In this document: positions 16,848 through 28,172 of the stretch, one piece after another
Position numbering within the stretch: position 1 is the stretch's first letter
Layout: every line of letters begins with the position of its first letter
Source: Paenarthrobacter sp.
GTDB lineage: Bacteria; Actinomycetota; Actinomycetes; Actinomycetales; Micrococcaceae
Direction of reading: 5' to 3'
DNA length: 64,000 nucleotides
Assembly: GCA_031179305.1 (NCBI GenBank)
Contig: JAPSHX010000017.1
Coordinates: 1-64,000, forward strand
Position numbers and translations under genes: made by a program
The notes under the pieces: generated by a model
Databases searched by the model: none
Told to the model about the DNA's origin: nothing
Seen by the model: only the letters and a program-made list of their open reading frames with translations

Positions 16848-18812
16848 ATGACGTCCGCCACTGACAACAGTCTCACCGCTGCAAGCGTCAATGCCACCGC
16901 AGAAGAAGCCCGCGCCGTTGCCGAGGCTGCCCGGGAAACAGAATGGAACCGGCCCAGTTTCGCCAAGGGCCTCTACCTGGGCAGCTTTGACCTCAGTCTT
17001 ATACACCCATGGCCGCAAGCCAGAACTGACGATGTGCAGCGTGGTGAGGAATTCATGGCCCGCTTGGTGACATTCGCCAAAACCATGTCCGGCCGCGCCA
17101 TCGAGCGCGATGCCAGGATTCCCGACGAATACCTGAAAGGGCTCGCGGACCTGGGTGTTTTCGGCATGAAGATTCCGCGTGAATATGGCGGATTGGGCTT
17201 GTCACTGGTCTATTACGGCCGCGCCCTTGCCCTACTGGGGTCGGTACATCCGAGCCTCGGCGCCCTCATTTCCGCCCACCAATCCATCGGCGTACCGGAA
17301 CCCGTGAAGGTCTTCGGCACGCCGGAGCAGAAGCAGGAATACCTCCCCCGCTGCGCCGCCGGCGCCATCACGGCCTACCTCCTGACGGAGCCCGACGTCG
17401 GCAGCGACCCCGCGCGCATGGGCGCCACTGCCGTTCCTTCCCAAGACGGTTCTTCTTATGTTTTGAACGGCGTCAAACTCTGGACCACCAACGGTGTGAT
17501 CGCCGAGCTCGTGGTGGTCATGGCAAGGACACCATCCCGTACCGACGCCGACGGAACCGCCCACAAGGGCGGCATTTCGGCTTTCGTGGTGGAGATGAAC
17601 TCCCCCGGCATCACCGTGGAGAACCGCAACGCCTTCATGGGTTTGCGCGGAATCGAGAACGGCGTAACCCGTTTTCACGATGTCCGTGTACCAGCAGCCA
17701 ATCTTCTGGGCCGCGAAGGCCAGGGACTGAAGATCGCCTTCACCACTCTCAACACAGGACGGCTTTCCCTCCCGGGCCTGTGCGTGGCAGCAGGAAAATG
17801 GAGTTTGAAGATCGCCCGTGAATGGTCGGACGCACGGACCCAGTGGGGCCGTCCGATCGGCAAGCACGAGGCTGTGGGCAAGAAGATCGCGTTCATCGCC
17901 GCCACCACTTTTGCATTGGAAGCGGTTTTTGAGTTGTCTGCCGAGATGGCTGACGCTGGCCAAAAGGACGTTCGAATCGAGGCTGCCCTGGCCAAACTGT
18001 GGTCGTCGGAACTGAGCTGCCGCATTGCTGACGAATTGGTGCAGATCCGCGGCGGCCGGGGCTTCGAGACAGCCGACTCCCTGGAAGCCAGGGGTGAACG
18101 GGCAGTGCCGGCGGAGCAACTCCTGCGCGACCTCAGGATCAACAGGATTTTCGAGGGTTCAAGCGAAATGATGAAACTCCTGATCGCGCGCGATGCAGTG
18201 GACGCCCACCTTGCCGCCGCGGGCGACCTCGCCTCTGCGGATGCGAGCCTGCAAGACAAGGCGAGGGCCGCCGTCGGGGCCTCCGGCTTCTACGCAAAAT
18301 GGCTCCCGAAACTCGTGGCCGGTGCCGGGATGGATCCGCGGTCCTATGCTGAGTTCGGGCGCTTGGCCAAGCAGCTGCGCTTCGTTGAAAGATCCTCACG
18401 GCGGCTTGCCCGGCAGACCTTCTATGGCATGGGCAGGTGGCAGGCCAAGCTTGAGCACAAGCAGGCGTTCCTGGGCAGAATCGTGGACATCGGCGCTGAG
18501 CTGTTCGCCATGGCCGCGTGCTGTTCACGCGCCGAAATGCTGCTCCGCACCCACCCGGAACAAGGCGCTACCGCGTACGAACTGGCCGAGGCGTTCTGCG
18601 AGCAGGCGCGCGTGCGGGTGGACGAATACTTCGATCAGCTGTGGAGGAATACTGACGACGGCGATCACGACCTTTCGCGCAAGGTCCTCGCCGGCGACTA
18701 CGCCTGGTTGGAGGCCGGCGTCCTGGACCAGTCCGAAGGAACCGGCCCGTGGATCGCCGATGCCTCGCCGGGCGCCTCAACCAAGGAAAACCTGCACCGC
18801 AGCTACCGGTGA
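16848..18812 (+). CDS. acyl-CoA dehydrogenase family protein with C-terminal extension
   Basis: A 654-residue FAD enzyme expected to introduce the alpha-beta double bond into acyl-CoA. The core (about residues 70-460) shows YLLTEPDVGSDPARM and WTTNG of the FAD/substrate site, the RIFEGSSEMMKLLIAR C-terminal signature, and GGRGFE before it. The catalytic base would lie in the QLLRDLRINRIFEGSS segment, as in VLCAD-like enzymes. About 190 extra residues follow, as in very-long-chain or ACAD9-type enzymes. Long chain preference is therefore likely but not proven. The start follows GAGGAG. No partner electron-transfer genes are adjacent. Confidence 0.9.
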   Translation: MTSATDNSLTAASVNATAEEARAVAEAARETEWNRPSFAKGLYLGSFDLSLIHPWPQARTDDVQRGEEFMARLVTFAKTMSGRAIERDARIPDEYLKGLADLGVFGMKIPREYGGLGLSLVYYGRALALLGSVHPSLGALISAHQSIGVPEPVKVFGTPEQKQEYLPRCAAGAITAYLLTEPDVGSDPARMGATAVPSQDGSSYVLNGVKLWTTNGVIAELVVVMARTPSRTDADGTAHKGGISAFVVEMNSPGITVENRNAFMGLRGIENGVTRFHDVRVPAANLLGREGQGLKIAFTTLNTGRLSLPGLCVAAGKWSLKIAREWSDARTQWGRPIGKHEAVGKKIAFIAATTFALEAVFELSAEMADAGQKDVRIEAALAKLWSSELSCRIADELVQIRGGRGFETADSLEARGERAVPAEQLLRDLRINRIFEGSSEMMKLLIARDAVDAHLAAAGDLASADASLQDKARAAVGASGFYAKWLPKLVAGAGMDPRSYAEFGRLAKQLRFVERSSRRLARQTFYGMGRWQAKLEHKQAFLGRIVDIGAELFAMAACCSRAEMLLRTHPEQGATAYELAEAFCEQARVRVDEYFDQLWRNTDDGDHDLSRKVLAGDYAWLEAGVLDQSEGTGPWIADASPGASTKENLHRSYR

Positions 18813-18816
18813 CCGG

Positions 18817-19272
18817 CTAACGAACGTCCCCGTCCACATAGAACCAGCGCTTCTCTTCCCGCACGAAGCGGCTGATTTCGCGCTGTACGCCGCGTTCGCC
18901 GTCGAGCCTGTAGTGCGCAGCGAACTCCACTGTGCCCGTCGTGTCCAGGGGCCCGCCATTCGACGTGGAAACGATGTCCAGCCTGCGCCACTCCATGTCT
19001 GGATCGAGATCCATGGACGCTGGACGGGTGGAGGCGTGCCAAGTGCGCAGGAGGTAGCCGGCATCAAGGACGACGAAGGCGGCATACCTGGAGCGCATGA
19101 GTTGCTCGGCCGTGGGCGCGTCCGCCTCGCCCCGGTGGAAGCGTCCGCAGCAATCGACGTACTGCTCGCCGGAGAGGCACGGGCAGGCGCCGTTATGGAG
19201 CCGGGCTGAAACAGGGGTCACGAGGTCCCAATCTGAGGCTGAAAATGAGAGCTGGGCAACACATTTTCCCAC
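18817..19272 (-). CDS. YchJ family SEC-C motif protein
   Basis: Up to 151 residues, with a SEC-C zinc motif near the N-terminus (CPCLSGEQYVDCC) and the following family block AEQLMRSRYAAFV...YLLRTWH. The function is unknown; the NTF2-like domain may bind a small ligand or another protein. The ATG at 19272 gives an 18-residue lead absent from E. coli YchJ, so a GTG at 19221 may be the true start; neither has a good ribosome site. It is convergent with the acyl-CoA dehydrogenase gene, 4 bp apart. Confidence 0.85.
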   Translation of the reverse strand: MGKCVAQLSFSASDWDLVTPVSARLHNGACPCLSGEQYVDCCGRFHRGEADAPTAEQLMRSRYAAFVVLDAGYLLRTWHASTRPASMDLDPDMEWRRLDIVSTSNGGPLDTTGTVEFAAHYRLDGERGVQREISRFVREEKRWFYVDGDVR

Positions 19273-19408
19273 GCCGTATAACAGCTTTGAAACAACCCTG
19301 CCGGAGTGTGGGGCGGGGCGTGATTCCGTCGGTGCTGGACCTTAGGCTATATAAGCAAGCTGGGTGGGCAATGGGCGCATCACAAAACGACGGCCAGGGG
19401 AGGCTAAC

Positions 19409-20275
19409 GTGGAGGATCCGACAACACTCGCCATCAACCTGACGTATTTGGGCACACTGGGACTCGCCGTCCTGATGTTCCTGGGGCTCGGGTTGATCAT
19501 TATCATCACTCTGGTGGTCGCCGGAGTTGGGCGGCTACTGTCGATCATCCTCTTGGCGATGGTGGGGATTTTCCCCAAGAAGGACCACACCCCCATCGTT
19601 CACCTCCCCCAGCATCCGGCGCGCAAGCCTGATCCCGTGGATGTTGACGCCGACGATTCCGCGCCTTCCGCACCAGAGCCTGCTTTCGTGCCCGAACCCG
19701 CACCTTCTTTCGTGCCCGCCCCTGCAACTGCTGCAGTTACCGCGCCGGCAGCAGCTGCCGCGCCTAAGCGCGACTTCATGGGAGATGTTCGACGGCGGCT
19801 CTCGGGCGCGTCCTCCACGCTCAAGGAAGGCGCGTGGAAGGCAAAAGTCGACCCCCGCAACCTGCCGAAACCGGCCGAGGTGAAATCGGTGGTGGAACAC
19901 CAGACCGCCCACCATCCCATAGTCGTCGCAGCCGCCAAGGAACCGCCTGTGCTCGCAAAGGACTGGGCGGATGCTGTGGCCGAAGCAGACGAACGCGCCG
20001 CGGCGCGAGCCAAAGCCCAACAGCCGCCCGCCATTAAGGTGACTGTCCGCGACCTTGACGACCCCACGCCGTCGTCCAATGGCAAAACTCCGACTCCAAA
20101 GCGTCCGGACTTCCCGCCGAAGAGGCCGGACAACGGACCGACGCAGACCGGCGATGCCAAGCGCCCTAACTCAAGCAACGGGGCAAAGAAACCAGGCCCG
20201 AACACTTCCAAGAGTGGAAAGTCTCCGAGCCCGATTCAAAAAGGTTCGCTCAGCGGCGCCAGCCGCAACTCCTAG
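19409..20275 (+). CDS. membrane-anchored proline/alanine-rich protein, unknown function
   Basis: A 288-residue protein starting at GTG with AGGGGAGG just upstream. Residues 8-60 form two adjacent hydrophobic helices separated by one or two glycines. After that the chain is Pro/Ala-rich (about residues 75-135), then charged, and ends in a basic Pro/Ser/Lys/Asn tail likely to be disordered and cytoplasmic. No enzymatic motif is visible. It is divergent from the YchJ gene. Confidence 0.7.
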   Translation: MEDPTTLAINLTYLGTLGLAVLMFLGLGLIIIITLVVAGVGRLLSIILLAMVGIFPKKDHTPIVHLPQHPARKPDPVDVDADDSAPSAPEPAFVPEPAPSFVPAPATAAVTAPAAAAAPKRDFMGDVRRRLSGASSTLKEGAWKAKVDPRNLPKPAEVKSVVEHQTAHHPIVVAAAKEPPVLAKDWADAVAEADERAAARAKAQQPPAIKVTVRDLDDPTPSSNGKTPTPKRPDFPPKRPDNGPTQTGDAKRPNSSNGAKKPGPNTSKSGKSPSPIQKGSLSGASRNS

Positions 20276-20301
20276 CTGACGCCTACGCTGCCAGCTGACG
20301 C

Positions 20302-20793
20302 TTATGCTGCCAGCTGTCGGAATGTCGCACCGTGGTAGATCAAGGGTTTCGACTCAAGGTTGATGGTGGTCGCTTTGACCTCGAGAACCACTATCGCGTG
20401 ATCGCCGGCCGGTGTCTCGGAGATGACTTCGCATTCAAAACCCAGCACCGCGCCGTCGATCAGCACTGCACCTGAGTCGCTCACGCTGGTATCCAGCCCG
20501 GCGAAACGGTCGCGCGTCTTGGACGCCAACTGGAGGGCCGCCGCTTCCTGCCCCTCGGCGAGCACCGAAACGCCCAGGCGCTGGGCCTGACGGAGCTTCG
20601 GCCAAGTGCTGGAGGAGTTCTGAACGGCGAACATCACCAACGGCGGCTCCAGCGAGACGCCAACCGTGAAGGACGATGCCACTAAGGCTTCCGGCGTGAA
20701 ATCCACCATCGCGCTGAACGCAGCAACTCCGGACGGAAACTGCGCAAATGCCGCCTTGATGGCCGCCGTTTCTTCCACTGTGGTCTGTGTCAT
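20302..20793 (-). CDS. flavin reductase family FMN-binding protein
   Basis: A 163-residue split-barrel FMN protein. The first helix FAQFPSGVAAFSA, the FTPEALVASSFTVGVSLEPPLVMF block that contacts FMN, and the late GDHAIVVLEV segment are typical of NAD(P)H:flavin reductases, which feed two-component monooxygenases. I begin at MTQTTVEET because AGGGGAAAG lies 4 bases upstream; two earlier in-frame ATGs are possible. No monooxygenase gene is adjacent, so the partner is unknown. It is divergent from the aldo/keto reductase. Confidence 0.87.
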   Translation of the reverse strand: MTQTTVEETAAIKAAFAQFPSGVAAFSAMVDFTPEALVASSFTVGVSLEPPLVMFAVQNSSSTWPKLRQAQRLGVSVLAEGQEAAALQLASKTRDRFAGLDTSVSDSGAVLIDGAVLGFECEVISETPAGDHAIVVLEVKATTINLESKPLIYHGATFRQLAA

Positions 20794-21045
20794 TCCGCTT
20801 TCCCCTATCATGCGTTCGCCTGCGTTCCTTTCCATAATTCACCTGCTTGGGGCAACGGCAATATTTGTTGATTCGAAAGACATTTGTGTTGCCGCATGTC
20901 AAGAAATGTCGCGAAGTAAGGCCGCTTCCATTACCTCCCAAGACGAAAAACGAAGAACTTCTACCATTTGCGTTTATGCCTCCGGCGGCCGTGTGTAGCC
21001 TCGATTGAACATCCCACCAGCACCGTCCCACCACAGGAAGCCGAC

Positions 21046-22080
21046 ATGAGCCTCAACGAGCTACGAACGCTTGGACGCACTGGCGCCCTGATCAGCCCCC
21101 TCACTCTGGGCACCTTGAACTTCGGCACCGGTGCCGCACCCACGGGTCCAGCGGAGAGCATCCGCATCATTAAGGCCGCCCTTGACGCCGGTATCACCAG
21201 CGTTGACACCGCTGACATCTACTCGCAGGGCGAGGCCGAGACCGTGGTTGGCCAGGCCATCCACAGCCGCCGCGACGACGTTTTCCTTGCCACAAAGTTC
21301 CATGGCCAGATGGGCTCCAACCCTGCGCACGCGGGTAACTCCCGCCGGTGGATTGTCCGGGCTGTGGAGGACAGCCTGCGGCGACTGAACACGGACAGGA
21401 TCGACCTTTACCAAGCGCACCGCCCGGACTACAGCACTGACCTGTTGGAAACCATCACAACCCTCAACGACCTCATCCGGCAGGGCAAGATCCTGTACTA
21501 CGGCACGTCCGTTTTCAGCCCCGCCCAGCTTGTAGAGGCCCAGTGGATCGCGAACACCAACCATCTGACCCCGCCGGTGGTGGACCAGGTTCCGTATTCG
21601 CTCTTGGTACGCGCGAATGAACGGGACGTTTTCCCCATCACCCAGCAGTACGGCGTCGGGATTTTGAGTTACGGACCGCTCGACGGCGGGTGGCTGGCTG
21701 GCGGTTATCGAGTGGGCGGCGGGCAGCCGGAAAGTTCGCGATCGGCCGCGGTTCCGGGCCGCTTCGACGTGAATGCGCCCTTTAACCAAGGAAAACTGCA
21801 CGCAGCAGATGCCCTGGCACAACTTGCGGCGCGCCATGGGTTGACCCTGATCCAGCTTGCAGTGAGCTTCGCCCTGAACCACCCAGCAGTCACCAGCGTG
21901 GTCATCGGGCCGCGAACCGAGGACCACCTCACCGACTATTTGAAAGCTGCAGATGTGGTGCTCAGCGAGTCGATTCTCGACGAAATCGACGACATCGTTG
22001 CCCCGGCCGTGAACTTTTTAGAGCGTGACGCCGGCACGGTTGCACCCCATCTTGAGTACCCGGAATTACGACGCCGGTAG
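21046..22080 (+). CDS. aldo/keto reductase
   Basis: A 344-residue NADP-dependent oxidoreductase of the aldo/keto reductase barrel fold. Catalytic elements are visible: SVDTADIYSQG (Asp and Tyr), ATKFHG (Lys) and DLYQAHRPD (His). The C-terminal IGPRTEDHLTDYL forms part of the cofactor site. I start at MSLNELRTLG behind AGGAAG rather than at the upstream ORF start. The substrate is not predictable. Confidence 0.9.
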   Translation: MSLNELRTLGRTGALISPLTLGTLNFGTGAAPTGPAESIRIIKAALDAGITSVDTADIYSQGEAETVVGQAIHSRRDDVFLATKFHGQMGSNPAHAGNSRRWIVRAVEDSLRRLNTDRIDLYQAHRPDYSTDLLETITTLNDLIRQGKILYYGTSVFSPAQLVEAQWIANTNHLTPPVVDQVPYSLLVRANERDVFPITQQYGVGILSYGPLDGGWLAGGYRVGGGQPESSRSAAVPGRFDVNAPFNQGKLHAADALAQLAARHGLTLIQLAVSFALNHPAVTSVVIGPRTEDHLTDYLKAADVVLSESILDEIDDIVAPAVNFLERDAGTVAPHLEYPELRRR

Positions 22081-22083
22081 CTC

Positions 22084-22154
22084 CCTTGCGTTGTGGGGCC
22101 CGCTTTGCGCACTCTCTGCTCGCTTTTGGGCGCAGAGCAGGCCTCACAACGAGC
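22084..22154. repeat. dispersed palindromic repeat, family B copy 1
   Basis: Arms GTTGTGGGGCCCGCTTTGCGC and an imperfect complement (18 of 21 bases) enclose about 18 nt. The same element recurs at 46970-47042. It lies 4 bp after the aldo/keto reductase stop. Confidence 0.85.
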
Positions 22155-22243
22155 TCTTGACGGGGTTCGCCCGCGGCGTGATCCTTGACCTAAGTGCTGC
22201 GGCACTCCGCAGCGTTTAACTTCCAGTAGAACGCCGCCGTCCC

Positions 22244-23347
22244 ATGTCCAAGCACCATGTCAAACAAAGAGCAACCAAGGCCGCCAACCCCGGCCAACCG
22301 ACCCAAGGTCCGCTGACCCACGAAGAACTGCAGCTCTCCGGGCGGAATCACTCCATGCCACTGGAGGCCCTGCACGACGACATCACGCCGGCCGGCCTTC
22401 ACTACCTGCTGATCCACTTCGATATCCCGCACGTTTCCGCGGAGACATGGCGATTACGCCTGGGTGGCGCAGTTAATCGGAGCCTCGAGTTGAGTCTGGA
22501 AGACATCAAAGCCCGGCCCGCCGTCACCATGCCTGTCACCCTTGAATGCGCAGGCAATGGCCGGTCCCTGCTGCAACCTCGACCCGTCAGCCAACCCTGG
22601 GTTCTGGGTGCCGTGGGCACAGCCAAGTGGACCGGAACCCCGTTGGCGCCCTTGCTGGAGGAAGCCGGTTTGGCGAGTGACGCCGTCGAACTTGTTTTTA
22701 CCGGCGCCGACGACGGCATCCAAGGAGGCGTCGAGGAGCCTTATGCGCGCAGCCTTTCAGTGGCGGAAGCGATGCATCCCGAAGTCATGCTGGTCTACGC
22801 CATGAACGGCAACCCTTTGCCCATCCAGCACGGGTTCCCGCTCAGGCTGCTGGTGCCGGGTTGGTACGGCATGGCGAGTGTGAAGTGGTTGACGTCGATC
22901 GAGGCCGTGAAGTCTCGGTTCATGGGTTTCCAGCAGGCCGTCGCGTACCACTACCTTCAAGGGCCTGACGGTCCAGGCATACCCGTGAGCCACATCCGCG
23001 TCCGCTCCCTCATGATTCCGCCGGGCATCCCGGACTTCTACACCCGGCGACGCGTGGTGGACGCTGGTCCCGTGATGCTGCACGGGCGCGCGTGGTCCGG
23101 GCACGGCGAGGTTGAGCGCGTCGAGGTAGGCATTGACGGCGAATGGATGCCAGCGCACCTCGAGCCTGCTCTGGGTGATTTCGCCTGGAGGTCGTGGTCC
23201 ATGGTGTGGGTCGCGAGCCCGGGCGAGCACGTTCTGAGGTGCCGGGCAATGGATACGTCCGGCGCGCTGCAGCCCACTGAGCAGGTGTGGAACTATCAAG
23301 GCTTCGGGAACAACATGGCGCAGGTGGTTGAGGTGACGGTGCGGTAG
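22244..23347 (+). CDS. sulfite oxidase-like molybdopterin enzyme
   Basis: A 367-residue molybdenum-cofactor protein of the sulfite oxidase family. The Mo-ligand cysteine lies in LECAGNGRS; HGFPLRLLVPGWYG and the SVKWLTSIE block contact the pterin. The C-terminal Mo-co dimerisation domain has an immunoglobulin-like fold and ends in WNYQGFGNNMAQ. No heme domain or signal peptide is present, so a soluble cytoplasmic oxidoreductase is expected. Members of this branch may act on sulfite or other small oxo-substrates. No clear ribosome binding site precedes the ATG. Confidence 0.9.
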   Translation: MSKHHVKQRATKAANPGQPTQGPLTHEELQLSGRNHSMPLEALHDDITPAGLHYLLIHFDIPHVSAETWRLRLGGAVNRSLELSLEDIKARPAVTMPVTLECAGNGRSLLQPRPVSQPWVLGAVGTAKWTGTPLAPLLEEAGLASDAVELVFTGADDGIQGGVEEPYARSLSVAEAMHPEVMLVYAMNGNPLPIQHGFPLRLLVPGWYGMASVKWLTSIEAVKSRFMGFQQAVAYHYLQGPDGPGIPVSHIRVRSLMIPPGIPDFYTRRRVVDAGPVMLHGRAWSGHGEVERVEVGIDGEWMPAHLEPALGDFAWRSWSMVWVASPGEHVLRCRAMDTSGALQPTEQVWNYQGFGNNMAQVVEVTVR

Positions 23348-23437
23348 TTTGGGATGGACTGCGCGCTACAGCCGCCGCAGGTGGGCCACCCGCGGTTCCC
23401 GACGGCGGGTTCCCGGCCAAGTGGTCAGGCGCGCCAC

Positions 23438-24829
23438 TCAGAACCTCCCGATTATGCGATAGCCGAGTTGCCTTGTCCGCATGCTGTACCTCAGGGCAAG
23501 AAGAAGCGACGCCACGGCCGCGGAGGCAACGGCAACCATCGCCGATTGCCACACCAGTATCCCGAGGATGGCAATCGGGATGGTGATCAGATACGTGACA
23601 ACGGTTGATGGCAGGGAGAGCCACGACGACCGCTGTTCCACCGTCAAGATCTCCCCGCACAAATTCTCTATAACATAGGCGGGTACTGCGATGAGATAGG
23701 CAGCAGTCAGTATCCACACCAATCCGACGTCAACCTCATCGCCGCCCAAGACCTTGGCAAGAACGGGCACGGCCGCTGCCACACCAGCCGCTGCGATGAA
23801 ACTGGGCCACACAACATACTTACGCGAACGTTGCACCACAGCGTGGGCGTCCTGCTGGCTTCTGCCCCGGGAGTACCCAACAAAAACGCCAACAGCGCTG
23901 AGCGTCGCCTGGGGAACCCGACAGTAGAGAGTCCAGATCCTCGTAGCCACCGCTGCCGCGGCAACAGTGGCTACGTCCAAACGGCTGATGAGCATGAAGG
24001 GCACCACGGCAGCGGCGTAGTTGTTCATTTGCCGCAACCCGACACCGAGGCTTGTTACAAACATCTCCCGCGTAAGCGGGATGATTCGCGGTTGATCAGT
24101 TTCGGCAACTCTTTCCCCGCGACCTCGGGAGAAATGCCGTGCGAGGACAACAAACCCGCAGGCAGCAGTGAGAACCTGGGCGATCACCGTAGCGATGGCC
24201 ACCGCGATCACGGGGTTGGCTGCTACCACTTTCAGCGGGCCGTAAACCAAGGCGGCATTGAAGGCTGCATTCAACACGAACACGGTCACAATGAGGACAA
24301 TCGAAGCGCGTTGTCGCCCCACGACGCGGAGGGTGACCGAGACGGCAGCAAGAGCCAACGTGAATGGAATGCCAATCATGCGTACGGTCAAGTAGTCGCT
24401 GGCTATGGCAGCCACAGCAGGCTCGGAGCCTACAACGTCAAATATCAGGGGAACAACCCGGGTGACCACCATTCCGGCTGCAGTCCAGACAGCAGCAACG
24501 AGAAGCAGCGCGGTAAACAATTTGGGCAATAACCTGCTGGCGTCGTTCCGCCCTTCGGCGCGAGCCAATTTCACGGCAAAAACGTCGATGATTCCCGCGA
24601 AGAAGGCCATGAAAAGTGCGGTCACGAGATCGCCCAAACCTATGCCGGCCACCATAAGGGCACCGAACGGGGCCACGAAGGCCAGGTCAATAGCTCCATT
24701 TCCGGCGCTAAGGAGATCGACTGCAAACATGGTCCCGGCCAGGGAGACAAACGTCCGAGGCGAAAGGATGGTGTGGGCAGCGGCGCTCGACGCCGCCGGT
24801 TCCTCCGTTGAACTGATTCGTTGTGACAT
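23438..24829 (-). CDS. MATE family efflux transporter
   Basis: A roughly 463-residue integral membrane protein with 12 hydrophobic segments in two similar halves. The first half begins SPRTFVSLAGTMFAVDLLSAGNGAIDLAFVAP and includes a long second helix typical of MATE proteins. MATE pumps export organic cations or drugs in exchange for H+ or Na+. I use the ATG at MSQRISSTEEP. An inverted repeat (CTCGTactgACGAG) lies about 65 bp upstream and may be an operator, although a GTG start at 24901 would place it in the coding region. Substrate unknown. Confidence 0.82.
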   Translation of the reverse strand: MSQRISSTEEPAASSAAAHTILSPRTFVSLAGTMFAVDLLSAGNGAIDLAFVAPFGALMVAGIGLGDLVTALFMAFFAGIIDVFAVKLARAEGRNDASRLLPKLFTALLLVAAVWTAAGMVVTRVVPLIFDVVGSEPAVAAIASDYLTVRMIGIPFTLALAAVSVTLRVVGRQRASIVLIVTVFVLNAAFNAALVYGPLKVVAANPVIAVAIATVIAQVLTAACGFVVLARHFSRGRGERVAETDQPRIIPLTREMFVTSLGVGLRQMNNYAAAVVPFMLISRLDVATVAAAAVATRIWTLYCRVPQATLSAVGVFVGYSRGRSQQDAHAVVQRSRKYVVWPSFIAAAGVAAAVPVLAKVLGGDEVDVGLVWILTAAYLIAVPAYVIENLCGEILTVEQRSSWLSLPSTVVTYLITIPIAILGILVWQSAMVAVASAAVASLLLALRYSMRTRQLGYRIIGRF

Positions 24830-25125
24830 CACGCTATTCCCGCGCGAGCAGGTCCTTTGCAGATTGAACTCGGGCACTGCGTACTCGTCAGTACGAGTCA
24901 CAAGCTAACACACATTATTCGCCCACTCATGATTCCCGCCGGTTTTCCAAAATTACTTTGATCGGAGTTCTTAGGTCGATGGAAATTACGTCAGAATGCC
25001 GCTTCATCGGATTACGGCAGGCAGACCGAAAATGCTGAATTGCCGCAAGTCACATTCATTGGGTTCGTTTCTCACGGGCCCGCCCGGCGCCCCTGACGCC
25101 TTGAAACTGAGTCCGCAGTGCACAC

Positions 25126-25530
25126 ATGCCTGTTATCGGCGACAATTCAATGATGAGCATCCCGTCTTCGTCCCCGGCCAACGTGCGAGTCGACGCTTGG
25201 CTGTGGGCGATCCGCGCGTACAAGACCCGTTCCGCTGCCACGGCCGCCTGCCGCGCAGGGCACATCCGGATCAACGGGAACCCGGTCAAGGCGTCGCAGA
25301 GCGTGATCATTGGAGACACCATCCGGGTCCGGGAGTCAGGCTGGGAACGGATCCTCGAAGTCCGGCGACTCATCGCCAAGCGTGTGGGTGCCGAAGCCGC
25401 GTCCCACTGCTTCACCGACCACACTCCCCCGCGTCCCGTTGCTCCAAAGCTCGGTCTCCCCCAGCGTGACCGCGGCGCCGGCCGACCCACCAAGAAGGAC
25501 CGCCGGGATATGGAGAAGCTGCGGGGGTAG
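25126..25530 (+). CDS. S4-domain RNA-binding protein (Hsp15-like)
   Basis: A 134-residue protein with one S4 RNA-binding domain at about residues 20-85 (VRVDAWLWAIRAYKTRSAA, GHIRINGNPVKASQSV, GDTIRVR). The tail is basic (GRPTKKDRRDMEKLRG). In E. coli the relative Hsp15 binds stalled 50S subunits carrying nascent chains. The start is uncertain: ATGs at 25126, 25150 and 25153 are all possible and none has a strong ribosome site. Confidence 0.88.
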   Translation: MPVIGDNSMMSIPSSSPANVRVDAWLWAIRAYKTRSAATAACRAGHIRINGNPVKASQSVIIGDTIRVRESGWERILEVRRLIAKRVGAEAASHCFTDHTPPRPVAPKLGLPQRDRGAGRPTKKDRRDMEKLRG

Positions 25531-25628
25531 GTGCTTTCCACATACCACCGCTAGGGCGCCCATTCCCGGGACATCTTCTTTAGATTGAAGTTGCGACCAC
25601 GCTGCCGCCAGTTCCTGTTCCCGTCAAT

Positions 25629-26070
25629 GTGACCTTGCACGCGGCACCAACCGAATGGTGGCATTTCCTGTCAGCTCTGGCTCCTCTGGCTGTACTGACC
25701 GCGGCTGCCATCGCAGGTTGGATCGCTTGGAAGTCGCTGAGTCAGAAGAGCGCTGCAGACAACCGGGCGGAGTGGTGGCGGAGGGCAGAATGGGCATTCG
25801 ACAGTATCTTGTCCCCAAGAGCCACGCCGCGCTCAGGTCGGCTTACAGGTAATGACCATCTTGGCCGAGTCAACACCAAGCTCGGAAGAAGTCGAAATCA
25901 CAACCGTTGCTTGGGCGAAGCCCTTGGAAGAGGCGGCAGATCTTCGACGGGTGGGCACCGCTTCATCCGGTGAACCTTTCCTTGATCACCCAAGTTCCGG
26001 TCTGAACAACGCACTGGACCAGAAGTCCGATTCCGGCAACAATGAGTCAACTAGACACGACATCATTTGA
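25629..26070 (+). pseudogene. frameshifted small membrane protein gene
   Basis: The first frame encodes a membrane segment (FLSALAPLAVLTAAAIAGWIAW) followed by SAADNRAEWWRRAEWAFDSILS. The natural continuation PRRAQVGLQVMTILAES...VAWAKPLEEAADL lies in the next frame. The switch is at a CCCC run near 25813-25816; removing one C joins them into a protein of about 147 residues. I recall similar RAEWWRR proteins in Arthrobacter, from memory only. A sequencing error is the main alternative. Confidence 0.6.
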
Positions 26071-26080
26071 GAGGCCAGCG

Positions 26081-26287
26081 ATGAGTGCAGAACCGGTGGG
26101 ACCATCGGGACAAATCCGGTCTCCAATAGATACAACGACGCGCATCGATCGTGGCGCCGCAGCACGGGACCGCGGGGTGCAGATCGCGGCGGCACAGCTG
26201 CGACTCGTCACGGATCGACGCCTCGGAAAAGTGACTCCTGATTGGATCAAGAAGTTAGCTGCTGAAGGACCCCCACGTAGCACTTAG
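26081..26287 (+). CDS. small hypothetical protein
   Basis: A 68-residue protein starting at MSAEPVGPSG with GAGAGG 6 bases before the ATG. The basic C-terminal half (RLVTDRRLGKVTPDWIKKLAAEG) looks like a short helical domain. It begins 10 bases after the frameshifted gene and was probably co-transcribed with it. No family recognised. Confidence 0.55.
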   Translation: MSAEPVGPSGQIRSPIDTTTRIDRGAAARDRGVQIAAAQLRLVTDRRLGKVTPDWIKKLAAEGPPRST

Positions 26288-26420
26288 CTTTTTCCCGCTC
26301 CCCCTGATCCTGCTTAGTGTGAGACCGCTTATCCACAGGCCCCGTTTTCTGACATGAACGGTTACCCGTCCCCGCCTAGACTGACCGGCACACCGCCAAA
26401 CAGCTGCTGGGGAGCCTGTC

Positions 26421-28030
<1,610 letters not shown>

Positions 28031-28172
28031 ACAGACGGCGCACGTACCGCCACCTCCCACTTTGATCGCCTAATCCTGGCGACACACCATTAAGTCGGCG
28101 CGTCGAGACCACCCACGATTCAAAGTGGGTGGGTGCGGCCCATGGAGTCAGGGATCCTTCGCTTTAAGTGAA

